64,000 bases of DNA from Vibrio sinaloensis (GTDB taxonomy: Bacteria > Pseudomonadota > Gammaproteobacteria > Enterobacterales > Vibrionaceae). Below the pieces are notes generated by a model. The model saw only the letters and a list, made by a program, of their open reading frames with translations. It did not search any database and was not told the origin of the DNA. Below are positions 56,113 through 64,000 of this stretch, piece after piece (position 1 is the stretch's first letter; each line of letters opens with the position of its first letter). The position numbers were made by a program, and so were the translations under genes. The DNA is taken from contig NZ_JWLV01000001.1 in assembly GCF_000808535.1 (NCBI RefSeq), positions 620,001-684,000 of the forward strand, given 5' to 3'.

Positions 56113-56143
56113 TTGATCAATGAAAAAATATTTCTTTGATCAA
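56113..56143. promoter_or_regulatory. 31-bp near-perfect palindrome upstream of nanM
   Basis: TTGATCAA at 56113-56120 is mirrored at 56136-56143, and the interior (TGAAAAAATATTTC) is also largely self-complementary: 13 of 15 base pairs match. It lies 99-129 bp before nanM and shares the TGAAAA...TTC pattern with the siaP-nanE inverted repeat. Candidate NanR operator. Confidence 0.55.
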
Positions 56144-56180
56144 CTTAACAATAAAAAATATTTTCACCATTAAATGAAAT

Positions 56181-56207
56181 AAAAGCCCATCATTTTGATG
56201 AGCTTTT
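56181..56207 (-). terminator. nanR terminator
   Basis: 12-bp stem AAAAGCCCATCA / TGATGAGCTTTT with one mismatch and a TTT loop; the A-run becomes a U-run on the minus strand. It separates nanR from the nanM unit. Confidence 0.85.
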
Positions 56208-56237
56208 AATAATGGCTTTTAAATCAATAAAATAGAG

Positions 56238-57071
56238 TTACTTCATTAATGGCAGAACCACTTCCGCCGTCTCCATTACTGATTCACTATATTCTGGATA
56301 GCTGTCTAACAAGGTGTTGATCAGAGCATCAACCAATAATAACGCACCAACTTTGGAAGCAAATGCACCGCCAGTCAATGGACCTTCTGGCCTTGCTGCG
56401 ACCAAGAGTTCATCGGAAATGGCCGATAGCGGGCTGTGACTAATATTCGTCAATGAGACTACCGGAACACCGCGTCGATGGGCTTGTGTCGCCGCGTGGA
56501 TAACCTCTTTAGTCGAACCTGAGCTCGACACAGAAAACCACATATCACCACTGTCACTGCGGCCTGCACTCATTGCAGCCAAGTGCGTGTCCTCGTACAT
56601 AATGGCTTTTTTGCCAATACGCACTAAACGGTAAGCTAAGTAGCGCCCAACAATACTTGATGCACCAACACCGACGCAGCCGATGAAACGAGAGTTATGA
56701 ACCAACTCGCAGATACGTGCCAATGATTTACGGTCAATCAGCTTAGCCGTATCTTGCAGGCTATCTACGGCGCTTTGCGCAGAGATATCGCAAATATCAC
56801 CTTCAACTGGGGTTTGGTTCTGTGAGGCCGTCTGACTTAAATCAACCGCCAGTGCCATTCTGAAATCAGAATAACCTTTGTAGCCCATATCGCGACATAA
56901 ACGCACCACCGTGGCTTCACTCGTTTGAGTATTACGAGCAAGATCGGTAATAGTTTGGAACTGAACGTCATGAGCGTTTTCTAGCACGTAGTCAGCAACT
57001 AGTCTTAGTTTTTTGCTCAACGGCTCAATATTAGAACGCAATCGAACTAATAGATTTTTAGGCGAATTCAC
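56238..57071 (-). CDS. nanR: RpiR/MurR-family transcriptional regulator NanR
   Basis: A 277-residue regulator with an N-terminal HTH_6 domain (LVADYVLENAHDVQFQTITDL, TSEATVVRLCRDMGYKGYSDF) and a C-terminal SIS sugar-phosphate domain (FIGCVGVGASSIVGRYLAYRL, DMWFSVSSSGSTKEV). GTG 57071 is chosen because AGAGG lies 5 nt upstream; the longer frame to 57182 overlaps the preceding lyase gene. In V. vulnificus the homologous NanR represses nan genes and is relieved by N-acetylmannosamine 6-phosphate (known for that family member). Confidence 0.9.
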   Translation of the reverse strand: MNSPKNLLVRLRSNIEPLSKKLRLVADYVLENAHDVQFQTITDLARNTQTSEATVVRLCRDMGYKGYSDFRMALAVDLSQTASQNQTPVEGDICDISAQSAVDSLQDTAKLIDRKSLARICELVHNSRFIGCVGVGASSIVGRYLAYRLVRIGKKAIMYEDTHLAAMSAGRSDSGDMWFSVSSSGSTKEVIHAATQAHRRGVPVVSLTNISHSPLSAISDELLVAARPEGPLTGGAFASKVGALLLVDALINTLLDSYPEYSESVMETAEVVLPLMK

Positions 57072-57150
57072 TAGGGCCTCTTTACATTTATTTGGCTGAG
57101 CTAAAAGTATCAAACTCAGTCTGTTTTGAACACCAGCATAGGCTTGATAA

Positions 57151-58029
57151 TCACATAAAGTTATTGAAACTAAAAGTTTCAATCATCTTGTTAATCTTGC
57201 TTTTACCTTCACTATCTAGCCCAAGGAATGGCGCTCTACATTCACCATAGTCGATACCAAGTTCTCCCATCGCATACTTAATGCCTTGGTAAACACCAAC
57301 ATCGAGCAAAACTTCCGTCACTCGATTGACCTGCTTTTGCTTTTCTAGTGCTCTGTCTAAATCACCTTCAAGAACCGCTTGGTAAAGTTCAACGTATTGC
57401 TTTGACATCAAGTTATAGGTACTGCCGATCCCGCCACTCGCGCCCATCTGTAGACCACTAATGAGCATGGTATCTTCACCGTGGAAGATAATACTTTCCG
57501 GTTTTGCCTGACGTAATCTCTCGATAAAAAACATATCTGTAGTGGTATGTTTGATACCAATTACGTTCTCTAACTCTGACAGTTCGAGGAGTTCTTTGTG
57601 ATCAAAGTTAACACCTGTCGTACCCGGAATATTGTAGAGCAACAAAGGAATCGGCGAGTATTGAGCAAGACTCTTGTAGTAATGAATCACTTCAGCCTTG
57701 CTAAAACCATAGTAGAAAGGTGGCGTGGCCGAAATGGCATCATAGCCTGCTGCAACTGCACTTTCGACTAGCTGTAAAGACTCATGCAATGCAATAGCGC
57801 CAACATGCGCAATCAGTGGTACACGTCCATTATTGACTGATGAAACCGCATTGAGCACCTGTTGTCGCTCATCAATACTCATCAGAAAACATTCCGATGA
57901 GCTACCGCCGATATAAAATCCATGTACACCTTGCTTGATATGGTGCTCGACCATCGCGGGAATTTTATCAAGTTGCAGCAAACCATTAGATGAAAATGGT
58001 GTCATCAAGGGAAGGTAAATGCCCTGCAT
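57151..58029 (-). CDS. N-acetylneuraminate lyase paralogue 2 (E. coli NanA-like subfamily)
   Basis: A 292-residue DHDPS/NAL-superfamily aldolase. Schiff-base Lys is in GIKHTTTDMF, catalytic Tyr in LLLYNIPGTTG, the carboxylate loop is IGGSSSECF (canonical GGSTGE altered) and GGIGSTYNLMS matches the bacterial NAL signature. Residues GEDTMLISGL correspond to the sugar-binding Asp-Glu region. SD AGAGG is before ATG 58029. Directly downstream of the other lyase gene; the pair belong to different subfamilies. Could prefer a modified sialic acid (inference). Confidence 0.85.
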   Translation of the reverse strand: MQGIYLPLMTPFSSNGLLQLDKIPAMVEHHIKQGVHGFYIGGSSSECFLMSIDERQQVLNAVSSVNNGRVPLIAHVGAIALHESLQLVESAVAAGYDAISATPPFYYGFSKAEVIHYYKSLAQYSPIPLLLYNIPGTTGVNFDHKELLELSELENVIGIKHTTTDMFFIERLRQAKPESIIFHGEDTMLISGLQMGASGGIGSTYNLMSKQYVELYQAVLEGDLDRALEKQKQVNRVTEVLLDVGVYQGIKYAMGELGIDYGECRAPFLGLDSEGKSKINKMIETFSFNNFM

Positions 58030-58090
58030 ATAAACCTCTGAGAATTAGAAGCATCAAAGTGAGGGAGGCAAACCTCCCCCTTTAGCTTAA

Positions 58091-58981
58091 TTAGAGAAAG
58101 TTTGCGTCGCGCAGTTTCGCCAACACATCGGCTTTTTGGTTTGCGCTTAGTGCACGGATTGGTTGGCGTGGGTCACCAGCATCAATGCCGTGTAATTGCA
58201 TCGCCACTTTACCTGCGGCAACACCGCCATACTCAACCAACACACGGATAATCGCGATGACTTTGTCCATTAATGCAGCCACTTCATCATGCTTACCTTG
58301 ATTAAACGCTTCAATGATCTGCAAATAAAGCGGCGCGGCATAGTTATAGGTACTACCAACCGCACCAACGGCGCCTACTGCAAGGCCTGCTGGCAGAAAC
58401 TCATCGACACCGAAAGGAATATCAAACTTGCCGCCAGAGACGCGCACGCATCGTTGGTACTCATACAGATCAGCATTATTGAACTTAGCACCAGAAAGGT
58501 TTGGAATACGCTGTTCACCTTTGATCAAGAACTGCTCAAGATCGAGGTTTACCCCAGACATTCCAGAGTGGTAGTAGTAGAAACCTTTCGATGGTGCGGC
58601 AGCCGCAACCTGCGCGCAATATTCGACAAGATCATCGACGCTACCTGGCTTAAAGAAACATGGCCCGATGGCTGACGTCGCTAGAATATCGAGGGTTTCT
58701 GCGTGCTCAGTTAAGTTCAGCGTATCAACAATACTCAGAGCGCCAGTGTGTAGGATCAAATCAAGCTTGCCATCTGCCGCTTTCACCCAGCGCTCGGCTA
58801 TCGCTTTACGTTCATCGACTGAACAATGAATCCCTTCTCCGGTTGTGCCACATACATACGCCCCCTTTACGCCTTGCTCAATCAGTAGCTCGGCAATTTG
58901 GTCGATTGCCGCAAAGTTGACTTTGTTGTTTGCGTCAAACGGGGTGTGGGGAGCGGCAATTAGGCCAGTTAACTTATTCAT
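58091..58981 (-). CDS. nanA: N-acetylneuraminate lyase (Vibrio NanA type)
   Basis: A 296-residue aldolase cleaving Neu5Ac to N-acetylmannosamine and pyruvate. Motifs: VCGTTGEGIHCSVDER, Tyr in FYYYHSGMSGV, Lys in LSGAKFNNADLYEY, and FGVDEFLPAGLAVGAVGAVGSTYNY, which resembles the eukaryote-like NAL subgroup. SD AAAGGT is 7 nt before the ATG. It follows the SiaM gene closely, consistent with a siaPQM-nanA-nal2-nanR operon. Confidence 0.92.
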   Translation of the reverse strand: MNKLTGLIAAPHTPFDANNKVNFAAIDQIAELLIEQGVKGAYVCGTTGEGIHCSVDERKAIAERWVKAADGKLDLILHTGALSIVDTLNLTEHAETLDILATSAIGPCFFKPGSVDDLVEYCAQVAAAAPSKGFYYYHSGMSGVNLDLEQFLIKGEQRIPNLSGAKFNNADLYEYQRCVRVSGGKFDIPFGVDEFLPAGLAVGAVGAVGSTYNYAAPLYLQIIEAFNQGKHDEVAALMDKVIAIIRVLVEYGGVAAGKVAMQLHGIDAGDPRQPIRALSANQKADVLAKLRDANFL

Positions 58982-59007
58982 TTTTAATACCTTTAATAAT
59001 TTCGTTT

Positions 59008-60291
59008 CTACTGTCCGTAGCCCAAGAAGATTTCAGGAAGCAACAGAGTGAATTGAGGGAAAACGGCAACGAGTGCAAGCACGATAAATAGCGGCACAAG
59101 CAATGGAATCACGCCGCGCGTTAACACATGGAATGGAATGTCACCCACACGTGATACGACGTATAACGCCATGCCCATCGGCGGAGTTAAGATACCGATC
59201 ATCAGGTTCAAGATAGCCATTACACCAAAGTGAACTGGGTCGATGCCCACCGCACCCGCTACAGGTACTAGGAAAGGAACCAGCAGCAGCAATAGCGCCA
59301 ATGATTCAATAAAGGTTCCCAAGAACAGTAGCAGTAAGTTGATAAGTAGTAGTAAAACGAGTGGGTTCTCACTGATGGATAGGAAGTAATCAGCAAGCAT
59401 TTGTGGCAGCTGTTCACGCGCAACAATCCAACCAAATACCGTTACACCCATCACCATTAACGCCACCACAGCCGTGGTGTTAACCGTTTCTCTTAAAATT
59501 TCAACAAAGCCGCTTAGCGTAAGTTGCTTGTACACGACTGTACCTAAGAACAAAGCGTATAGAGAAGAAACGACCGCCGCTTCCGTTGGCGTGAACTTAC
59601 CTGAGAAGATACCGCCAATAATGATCACTGGCGTCAGCAAAGATAGGAAAGCTTCTTTAAAAGATTTTAACTGCGCTTTACGTGATGCACGCGGCAATGT
59701 CATATAGCCACGCTTCTTACAGATAAAGTAGCTCATCGTCATCAGAGCGGCACAACACAATAGTCCAGGGATCGCACCTGCCAAGAACAAAGCACCGATG
59801 GAAGTATTAGAAACCACACCATAGATGACCAAAGGAATTGAAGGGGGGACTAATGGACCAATAATGCAAGAAGCTGCCGTCAAACCACCGGCGAAATCAT
59901 CGTCATATTTAGCATCACGCATCGACTTAATTTCGAGTTGTCCTAAACCACCCGCATCAGCCAGTGCCGAACCTGACATACCAGAAAACAATAAGCTCGC
60001 CATGATGTTTACGTGGCCCAAACTGCCCGTAATATGACCAACCATAGATTTAGCAAAGTTAAAGATTCGCTCTGTGATGCCTGCACTATTCATCAAGTGA
60101 CCAGTCAAAACAAAAAACGGAACCGCTAACAATGTGAAGTTGTCGATACCACCCAGCATTTGTTGAGCAGCAAAGTTAATACCTGTGCTATTGGTAACAA
60201 GCAAGAACACCAATGCAACGAAAATCAGCGAAAAGCCTACCGGCATACCTGCAAACAGTAGCCCTAGCCAGCCAAAAATTGAACCTGCCAT
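59008..60291 (-). CDS. siaM: Sialic acid TRAP transporter large membrane subunit
   Basis: A 427-residue DctM-family permease with about 12 TM helices (GMPVGFSLIFVALVF, LLAVPFFVLTGHLMNSAG, SGSALADAGGLG, ASCIIGPLVPPSIPLVIYG, FTPTEAAVVSSLYALF, MGMALYVVSRVG). It couples Na+ flow to sialic acid import with SiaQ and SiaP. Separated from the SiaQ gene by only 9 bp. Confidence 0.94.
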   Translation of the reverse strand: MAGSIFGWLGLLFAGMPVGFSLIFVALVFLLVTNSTGINFAAQQMLGGIDNFTLLAVPFFVLTGHLMNSAGITERIFNFAKSMVGHITGSLGHVNIMASLLFSGMSGSALADAGGLGQLEIKSMRDAKYDDDFAGGLTAASCIIGPLVPPSIPLVIYGVVSNTSIGALFLAGAIPGLLCCAALMTMSYFICKKRGYMTLPRASRKAQLKSFKEAFLSLLTPVIIIGGIFSGKFTPTEAAVVSSLYALFLGTVVYKQLTLSGFVEILRETVNTTAVVALMVMGVTVFGWIVAREQLPQMLADYFLSISENPLVLLLLINLLLLFLGTFIESLALLLLLVPFLVPVAGAVGIDPVHFGVMAILNLMIGILTPPMGMALYVVSRVGDIPFHVLTRGVIPLLVPLFIVLALVAVFPQFTLLLPEIFLGYGQ

Positions 60292-60300
60292 AAGGATTCC

Positions 60301-60810
60301 CTACCTCTGTGCCATTTGCGAGTTAGATGCCTGAGCATCTTTAGTGCAACCAAACAGTTGCTTTGAAAGTCCAAACATTTTCTCAAGCTGTCTGAACACC
60401 ATAAATAGTCCACCTAAAGGCAAGCTATAGTTCATCCAACTGCTTGATACCCCTAAAGTAATCAACTCGAAGAACGCAGTACGCTGAACGTGTTGGTAGC
60501 CTAAATAGATGATGGCGATGATAGAAAACAGCACCGCAACTTCTAATGACAGCACTAATGCCAAGCGGGCTTTTTCAGGCAATTTATCTGAGAAAAAAGT
60601 GATGTTGACGTGTGTATTGCGCTTAATCGCAATCGCACAGCCAATTAACGACATATACATAAACAGAACTCGGGCGAGTTCTTCACTCCAAAGAGAAGGA
60701 TCATTGAGTAACCAACGGGTACCAATCTGCCAGGTCAGAACAACCAAAAGCACCACCATTAAAGGTACAGTTATGATCTCTTCAATATTTTCAATTATCT
60801 TCTTAAACAT
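60301..60810 (-). CDS. siaQ: Sialic acid TRAP transporter small membrane subunit
   Basis: A 169-residue DctQ-family protein with four TM helices (VPLMVVLLVVLTWQIGTRW, WSEELARVLFMYMSLIGCAIAIKR, LSLEVAVLFSIIAIIYLGYQ, SSWMNYSLPLGGLFMVFRQLE). ATG 60810 is preferred since GGAG is 6 nt upstream; the ATG at 60822 contains that SD inside its reading frame. Unlike the fused SiaQM of some pathogens, the two subunits are separate here. Confidence 0.92.
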   Translation of the reverse strand: MFKKIIENIEEIITVPLMVVLLVVLTWQIGTRWLLNDPSLWSEELARVLFMYMSLIGCAIAIKRNTHVNITFFSDKLPEKARLALVLSLEVAVLFSIIAIIYLGYQHVQRTAFFELITLGVSSSWMNYSLPLGGLFMVFRQLEKMFGLSKQLFGCTKDAQASNSQMAQR

Positions 60811-60878
60811 CTTGAGCTCCATGGCTGGCCAAGAGCGGCCAGCCTGAATAGTCGAAATAAACTGTCTCGTTTATTTCC

Positions 60879-61844
60879 TTACATAGCTGCGAGTTTCTTA
60901 ACGACAGGCTCGCCGATCTTTTCTTCAAACTCAGCGTACAACGGCTGCATTGCTTTACGGAATGGCGCTAAGTCTGGGTAAGTGACATTCACGCCTTGTT
61001 TTTCAAAGAATGAAATCAGTTCTGCTTCTTGCTGTTTCACAGATGCAGTGTGCGCAGCACCCGCTTTAGCCACGGCTTTATTAACGATCTCTTTTTCTTC
61101 CGCTGAAAGCTTTTGCCACGTCGGCTCAGAAATGATCACCATCTGGTCATTAACGATGTGGTTAGTCATCGCCAAGTTGCCTTGAACTTCGTAGAACTTC
61201 ATGGTTTTGATGGTAGGTAACGGGTTCTCTTGGCCATCAACAGCGTTAGTTTGCAGTGCTAGGTAAACTTCAGAGAAAGCCATCGGTGTTGGAGATGCAC
61301 CTGACAGTTTTGCGTAGTTCAGATTTGGCTTAGCGTTTGGCACACGTAATTTAAGACCTTTAAAGTCTTCAATGTTATTTAGAGGGCGGTTAGAAGTGGT
61401 TTCACGCGTACCATTGTACCAAGTATCTAGCGCACGCCAGTTAAACTTAGTAAGCATTTCTTCACGAACACCTTGACCAAATTCCGAATCAAACATACGA
61501 CGTAAGTGATCATAATCGCGGGCAACATAAGGCAGTGTTACCGCTTCGGCACGTGGGATCCAAAGACCCATTCGACCAAACTCAGCGTAAGTGATATCCA
61601 AATCACCCATACTTAGTTGTTGAAGCATTGCTCGATCATCACCTAGCTGGGCACTTGGGTACAGTGCTAGCTTCAACTCGCCATTACTCATCTCTTCGAT
61701 TGTGTCCGCTAGAAGCTTCGCCGACGTGTATTCGACAGAACCAACAGAAGCTTGCATACCCATTTTTAGGGTCGTTTCAGCGTTAACGGAAACGGCACAA
61801 CCAAGAGCCAGCATAGCGATAGTAAGTTTGTTGATGGCTTTCAT
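60879..61844 (-). CDS. siaP: Sialic acid TRAP transporter substrate-binding protein
   Basis: A 321-residue periplasmic protein with a signal peptide ending AVSVNA. ATG 61844 (SD AAAGGGA) is chosen over the 15-codon extension. It aligns with H. influenzae SiaP: the key carboxylate-binding Arg is in GLKLRVPNAKPN (Arg147 equivalent), the Asn in DGQENPLPTI (Asn187 equivalent), and TTLKMGMQASVGSVEY and LYPSAQLGDDRAML at the N-terminus. First gene of the minus-strand operon; divergent from nanE. Confidence 0.94.
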   Translation of the reverse strand: MKAINKLTIAMLALGCAVSVNAETTLKMGMQASVGSVEYTSAKLLADTIEEMSNGELKLALYPSAQLGDDRAMLQQLSMGDLDITYAEFGRMGLWIPRAEAVTLPYVARDYDHLRRMFDSEFGQGVREEMLTKFNWRALDTWYNGTRETTSNRPLNNIEDFKGLKLRVPNAKPNLNYAKLSGASPTPMAFSEVYLALQTNAVDGQENPLPTIKTMKFYEVQGNLAMTNHIVNDQMVIISEPTWQKLSAEEKEIVNKAVAKAGAAHTASVKQQEAELISFFEKQGVNVTYPDLAPFRKAMQPLYAEFEEKIGEPVVKKLAAM

Positions 61845-61906
61845 ATTATTCCCTTTTATTCGATTTTTACCTTGTTTCACCAATTTCAAAAAAAACTTTT
61901 ATTTTA

Positions 61907-61959
61907 TTTGAAAAAAATCTTCGTTATGGATTATTATTGCCGTGAAGATTATTTTCAAA
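61907..61959. promoter_or_regulatory. 16-bp inverted repeat in the siaP-nanE divergent promoter region
   Basis: TTTGAAAAAAATCTTC (61907-61922) and GAAGATTATTTTCAAA (61944-61959) match as inverted repeats at 15 of 16 positions, separated by 21 bp (two helical turns). It lies between two divergent sialic acid operons in a 249-bp gap. Best candidate NanR operator; also a promoter-proximal hairpin is possible but no T-run follows. Confidence 0.65.
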
Positions 61960-62093
61960 CCAACTTTTTGCAAAATGTGATCGCGGACAAAAATTCGCCA
62001 ACGTTATCAATTGGCAGACTGATTAGACGAATTGTGATGGATCGTTTTCTTCTCATCACTCCGCAATACAACGCTTAATTTATGAGGCCCGTC

Positions 62094-62804
62094 GTGAGAA
62101 CAAAAAATCTAAATATCAATGAGTTAAAATCATCTTTGCTAGGTCAAACTGTGGTTTCTATTCAACCAGTCGTTGGTAGTCCATTAGAAAAAACAGAATT
62201 TATCGTCGCGATGGCGCTAGCTGCAGAACAAGCTGGAGCGAAAGCTCTTCGTATTGAAGGTGTCGAAAATGTCGCCGCTGTGGCTGCAGTGGTCAGTGTA
62301 CCAATTATTGGAATTGTGAAACGTGACTTGCAGGACAGTCCTGTTCGCATCACACCTTTTGCCCGTGATGTTGATAACCTTGCGAATGCAGGAGCCACCA
62401 TCATTGCTTTTGATGCCACTGATCGTGAGCGTCCCGAAAGCCGCGAACACATTGCTCAAGCGATCAAAAACTCGGGGTGCTTTGCCATGGCAGACAGCTC
62501 TTGTTTTGAAGATGGCGAATGGGCCAACTCGCAGGGAGTTGAAATTATTGGCTCAACGCTATCGGGATACGTCGACGATGTAGAGCCCACAGAACCAGAT
62601 CTGCAATTGGTGAAACAGTTTTCTCAAGCGGGATTCTTTACAATGGCAGAAGGTCGCTACAACACACCCGAACTAGCAGCTCAAGCGATACAAGCAGGCG
62701 CAGTGGCGGTTACTGTCGGTTCTGCGATAACTCGCCTAGAAGTGGTCACCAACTGGTTTAATGCAGCGACACAAGCGGTAGGGGAAAAACAATGCACACA
62801 CTAG
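62094..62804 (+). CDS. nanE: N-acylmannosamine-6-phosphate 2-epimerase
   Basis: A 236-residue TIM-barrel epimerase converting ManNAc-6-P to GlcNAc-6-P. Motifs: [37 protein letters not shown] (catalytic Lys), [34 protein letters not shown] and [27 protein letters not shown] 62094 is preferred because GAGG precedes it at good spacing; ATG 62082 has no SD. Its 3' end overlaps nanK by 13 bp. Confidence 0.94.
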   Translation: MRTKNLNINELKSSLLGQTVVSIQPVVGSPLEKTEFIVAMALAAEQAGAKALRIEGVENVAAVAAVVSVPIIGIVKRDLQDSPVRITPFARDVDNLANAGATIIAFDATDRERPESREHIAQAIKNSGCFAMADSSCFEDGEWANSQGVEIIGSTLSGYVDDVEPTEPDLQLVKQFSQAGFFTMAEGRYNTPELAAQAIQAGAVAVTVGSAITRLEVVTNWFNAATQAVGEKQCTH

Positions 62805-63655
62805 CCATCGACATTGGCGGCACCAAGATAGCCTTAGGCTTAGTCAGAAATGGTCAACTAATTGAACGCACCCAGCTCCCGACACCTAAAGCGCAAAATG
62901 CAGAGCAGTTTGCGCAAGTGATTCTCGCGCACGCCGATAAGTGGCTGCCAGAGATAAACAAAATCGGGGTTTCAACAACGGGCTTAGTCACCAAAGACGG
63001 TATTTCAGCCATCAACCCAGATACCTTAGCTTTTCCAAGCCCTTTCCCACTTGCCCAAGCGCTGGAATCACTGACCAATAAGCCAGTCGCGATGCTCAAC
63101 GATGCCCAAGCAGCTGCATGGTATGAATTCAAAGCTCTCGGGAGCACAATAGACAACATGGCGTTTATTACCGTTTCAACGGGCGTGGGAGGCGGGGTTG
63201 TCATTAATCGCCAATTGCATCAAGGAAATGCAGGTCTAGCAGGCCACATTGGACATACCGTTGTTGAACTTGATGGTCCCAAATGCGGTTGTGGTCAAAC
63301 AGGTTGTGTTGAAGCTATCGCGTCAGGAACCGCAATTAAAAGGGCCAGTGATGACTATTTCTTCCCGCATATTTCGAACATTGAACTGTTCTCCCTTGCA
63401 AGTAAAAATCAGCATGCAGAGGCCATTATTGCTCGAAGTGCCAACGCTATTGCAGCGCTTTGTTGTAATCTCAAAGCCACATTAGATCTCGACATTATTG
63501 TCTTAGGCGGAGGTATCGGCTTGGCAACAGGTTACCTTGACCGAGTCAATAAAGCGATAGCCTCTAGACCAGGAGCATTTCAGGTCTCAGTGGTGGCAGC
63601 CAAAGGTGACTACGACGCGTGTCTACTGGGCGCAGCCTATCAATTCAAGGAATAA
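62792..63655 (+). CDS. nanK: N-acetylmannosamine kinase (ROK family)
   Basis: A 287-residue kinase phosphorylating ManNAc. DIGGTK (residues 7-12) is the ATP phosphate loop, [13 protein letters not shown] holds the catalytic Asp, and [27 protein letters not shown] with [11 protein letters not shown] is the ROK zinc site (one His, three Cys). The middle enzyme of the nanE-nanK-nagA operon, overlapping nanE by 13 bp. Confidence 0.95.
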   Translation: MHTLAIDIGGTKIALGLVRNGQLIERTQLPTPKAQNAEQFAQVILAHADKWLPEINKIGVSTTGLVTKDGISAINPDTLAFPSPFPLAQALESLTNKPVAMLNDAQAAAWYEFKALGSTIDNMAFITVSTGVGGGVVINRQLHQGNAGLAGHIGHTVVELDGPKCGCGQTGCVEAIASGTAIKRASDDYFFPHISNIELFSLASKNQHAEAIIARSANAIAALCCNLKATLDLDIIVLGGGIGLATGYLDRVNKAIASRPGAFQVSVVAAKGDYDACLLGAAYQFKE

Positions 63656-63659
63656 TCTT

Positions 63660-64000
63660 ATGATACTCAACGCCATTTCCGCTCCGCGTATCTTTGATGG
63701 ACGTCAGTACCACAGCAACTCTGCTCTATTATGGCGCGATAACCATATTGAAGCCATTGTTCCACTCGAAGAGCTTTCGAGTGAGATACCTGTTCAGCAC
63801 TTTAGTGACTCAATAATCTGCCCCGGGTTTATCGATATTCAAGTTAATGGTGGCGGAGGGGTGATGTTCAACAACGACACTACGCCAGCGACCATGCAAA
63901 CCATCACCGAAGCGCACAGGAAGCACGGCACAGCCTACTTGCTGCCAACACTGATAAGTGCGACACCAACCAAAATTTCAGAGGCTTTGTTGGCTTGCCA
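63660..64000 (+). CDS. nagA: N-acetylglucosamine-6-phosphate deacetylase (5' part, cut by window end)
   Basis: 113 complete codons starting at ATG 63660, 4 bp after nanK. The amidohydrolase N-terminal motif CPGFIDIQVNGGGGVMFNND is present, followed by HGTAYLLPTLISATP, typical of NagA. It deacetylates GlcNAc-6-P from NanE, feeding glucosamine 6-phosphate into glycolysis. The rest lies beyond the window. Confidence 0.93.
   Translation, partial: MILNAISAPRIFDGRQYHSNSALLWRDNHIEAIVPLEELSSEIPVQHFSDSIICPGFIDIQVNGGGGVMFNNDTTPATMQTITEAHRKHGTAYLLPTLISATPTKISEALLAC

Noticed and set aside
57072..57182. 37-codon extension of NanR overlapping the lyase gene
   Set aside because: A GTG at 57071 with AGAGG at ideal spacing starts exactly where RpiR similarity begins.
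1..64000. CRISPR arrays, tRNA, rRNA, prophage or insertion sequence
   Set aside because: No short regularly spaced repeats, no tRNA-like cloverleaf noticed, and no transposase or phage genes; the only tandem repeats are coding repeats of the adhesin.

Overview
The window looks like a gamma-proteobacterial chromosome segment of the Vibrio/Photobacterium type, most likely a Vibrio and possibly its second chromosome. The reasons are a giant T1SS-143-type repeat adhesin with a retention module, a CSS-motif c-di-GMP phosphodiesterase, an RpiR-type NanR sialic acid locus with the SiaPQM TRAP transporter, a lamB-malM / glgX / pullulanase starch locus and an aa3-type cox cluster. This placement is inference from gene content. 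No rRNA, tRNA, CRISPR array, insertion sequence or prophage was seen.

Layout. 1-6925: the N-terminal 1658 codons of a giant surface adhesin (minus strand, cut by the window start), carrying 804-bp near-identical tandem repeats and a LapG-type TAAG cleavage motif, divergent from a membrane EAL phosphodiesterase. 7086-14652: a secreted MalS-like alpha-amylase, a small secreted protein, aroG with a distal TyrR-like box, a four-gene polar amino acid ABC transporter and a VanZ-like protein. 14710-22529: a cytochrome c oxidase operon (coxB, coxA, cox11, coxC, SURF1, a Sco-like protein, ctaA, cyoE) interrupted by an opposite-strand 79-aa membrane protein gene. 22757-31991: a phospho-sugar mutase preceded by a strong Fur box, scsB-scsD, then a Fur-box-preceded cassette of TonB receptor, periplasmic Fe-chelate-binding protein and NtaA-type flavin monooxygenase. 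32017-37232: two lipoproteins, a GNAT, a LysE exporter, an AraC regulator with azlCD, a 37-aa membrane protein gene and an FAH-family enzyme.

37463-49938 is an alpha-glucan locus: a pullulanase lipoprotein, a cytoplasmic amylo-alpha-1,6-glucosidase, maltoporin LamB with MalM, and GlgX. MalT-like GGATGA/GGAGGA boxes lie upstream of the transcription units. Surface pullulanase and secreted amylase would release maltodextrins, LamB would import them and the two debranching enzymes would process them inside. A GGEEF diguanylate cyclase follows.

51858-64000 is a complete sialic acid scavenging locus: secreted sialidase NanH, two tandem NanM mutarotases (one exported, one without a signal peptide), the RpiR regulator NanR, two N-acetylneuraminate lyases from different subfamilies, the TRAP transporter SiaPQM, and divergently nanE, nanK and nagA (cut by the window end). 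Two promoter regions here carry long inverted repeats sharing a GAAAA-AAT-TTC-like core, the best candidates for NanR operators.

The most unusual items are the antisense gene inside the cox operon, the Fur-associated receptor/binding-protein/monooxygenase cassette, the doubled NanM and NanA functions, and the 37-aa gene whose ribosome binding site is buried in a terminator-like hairpin.
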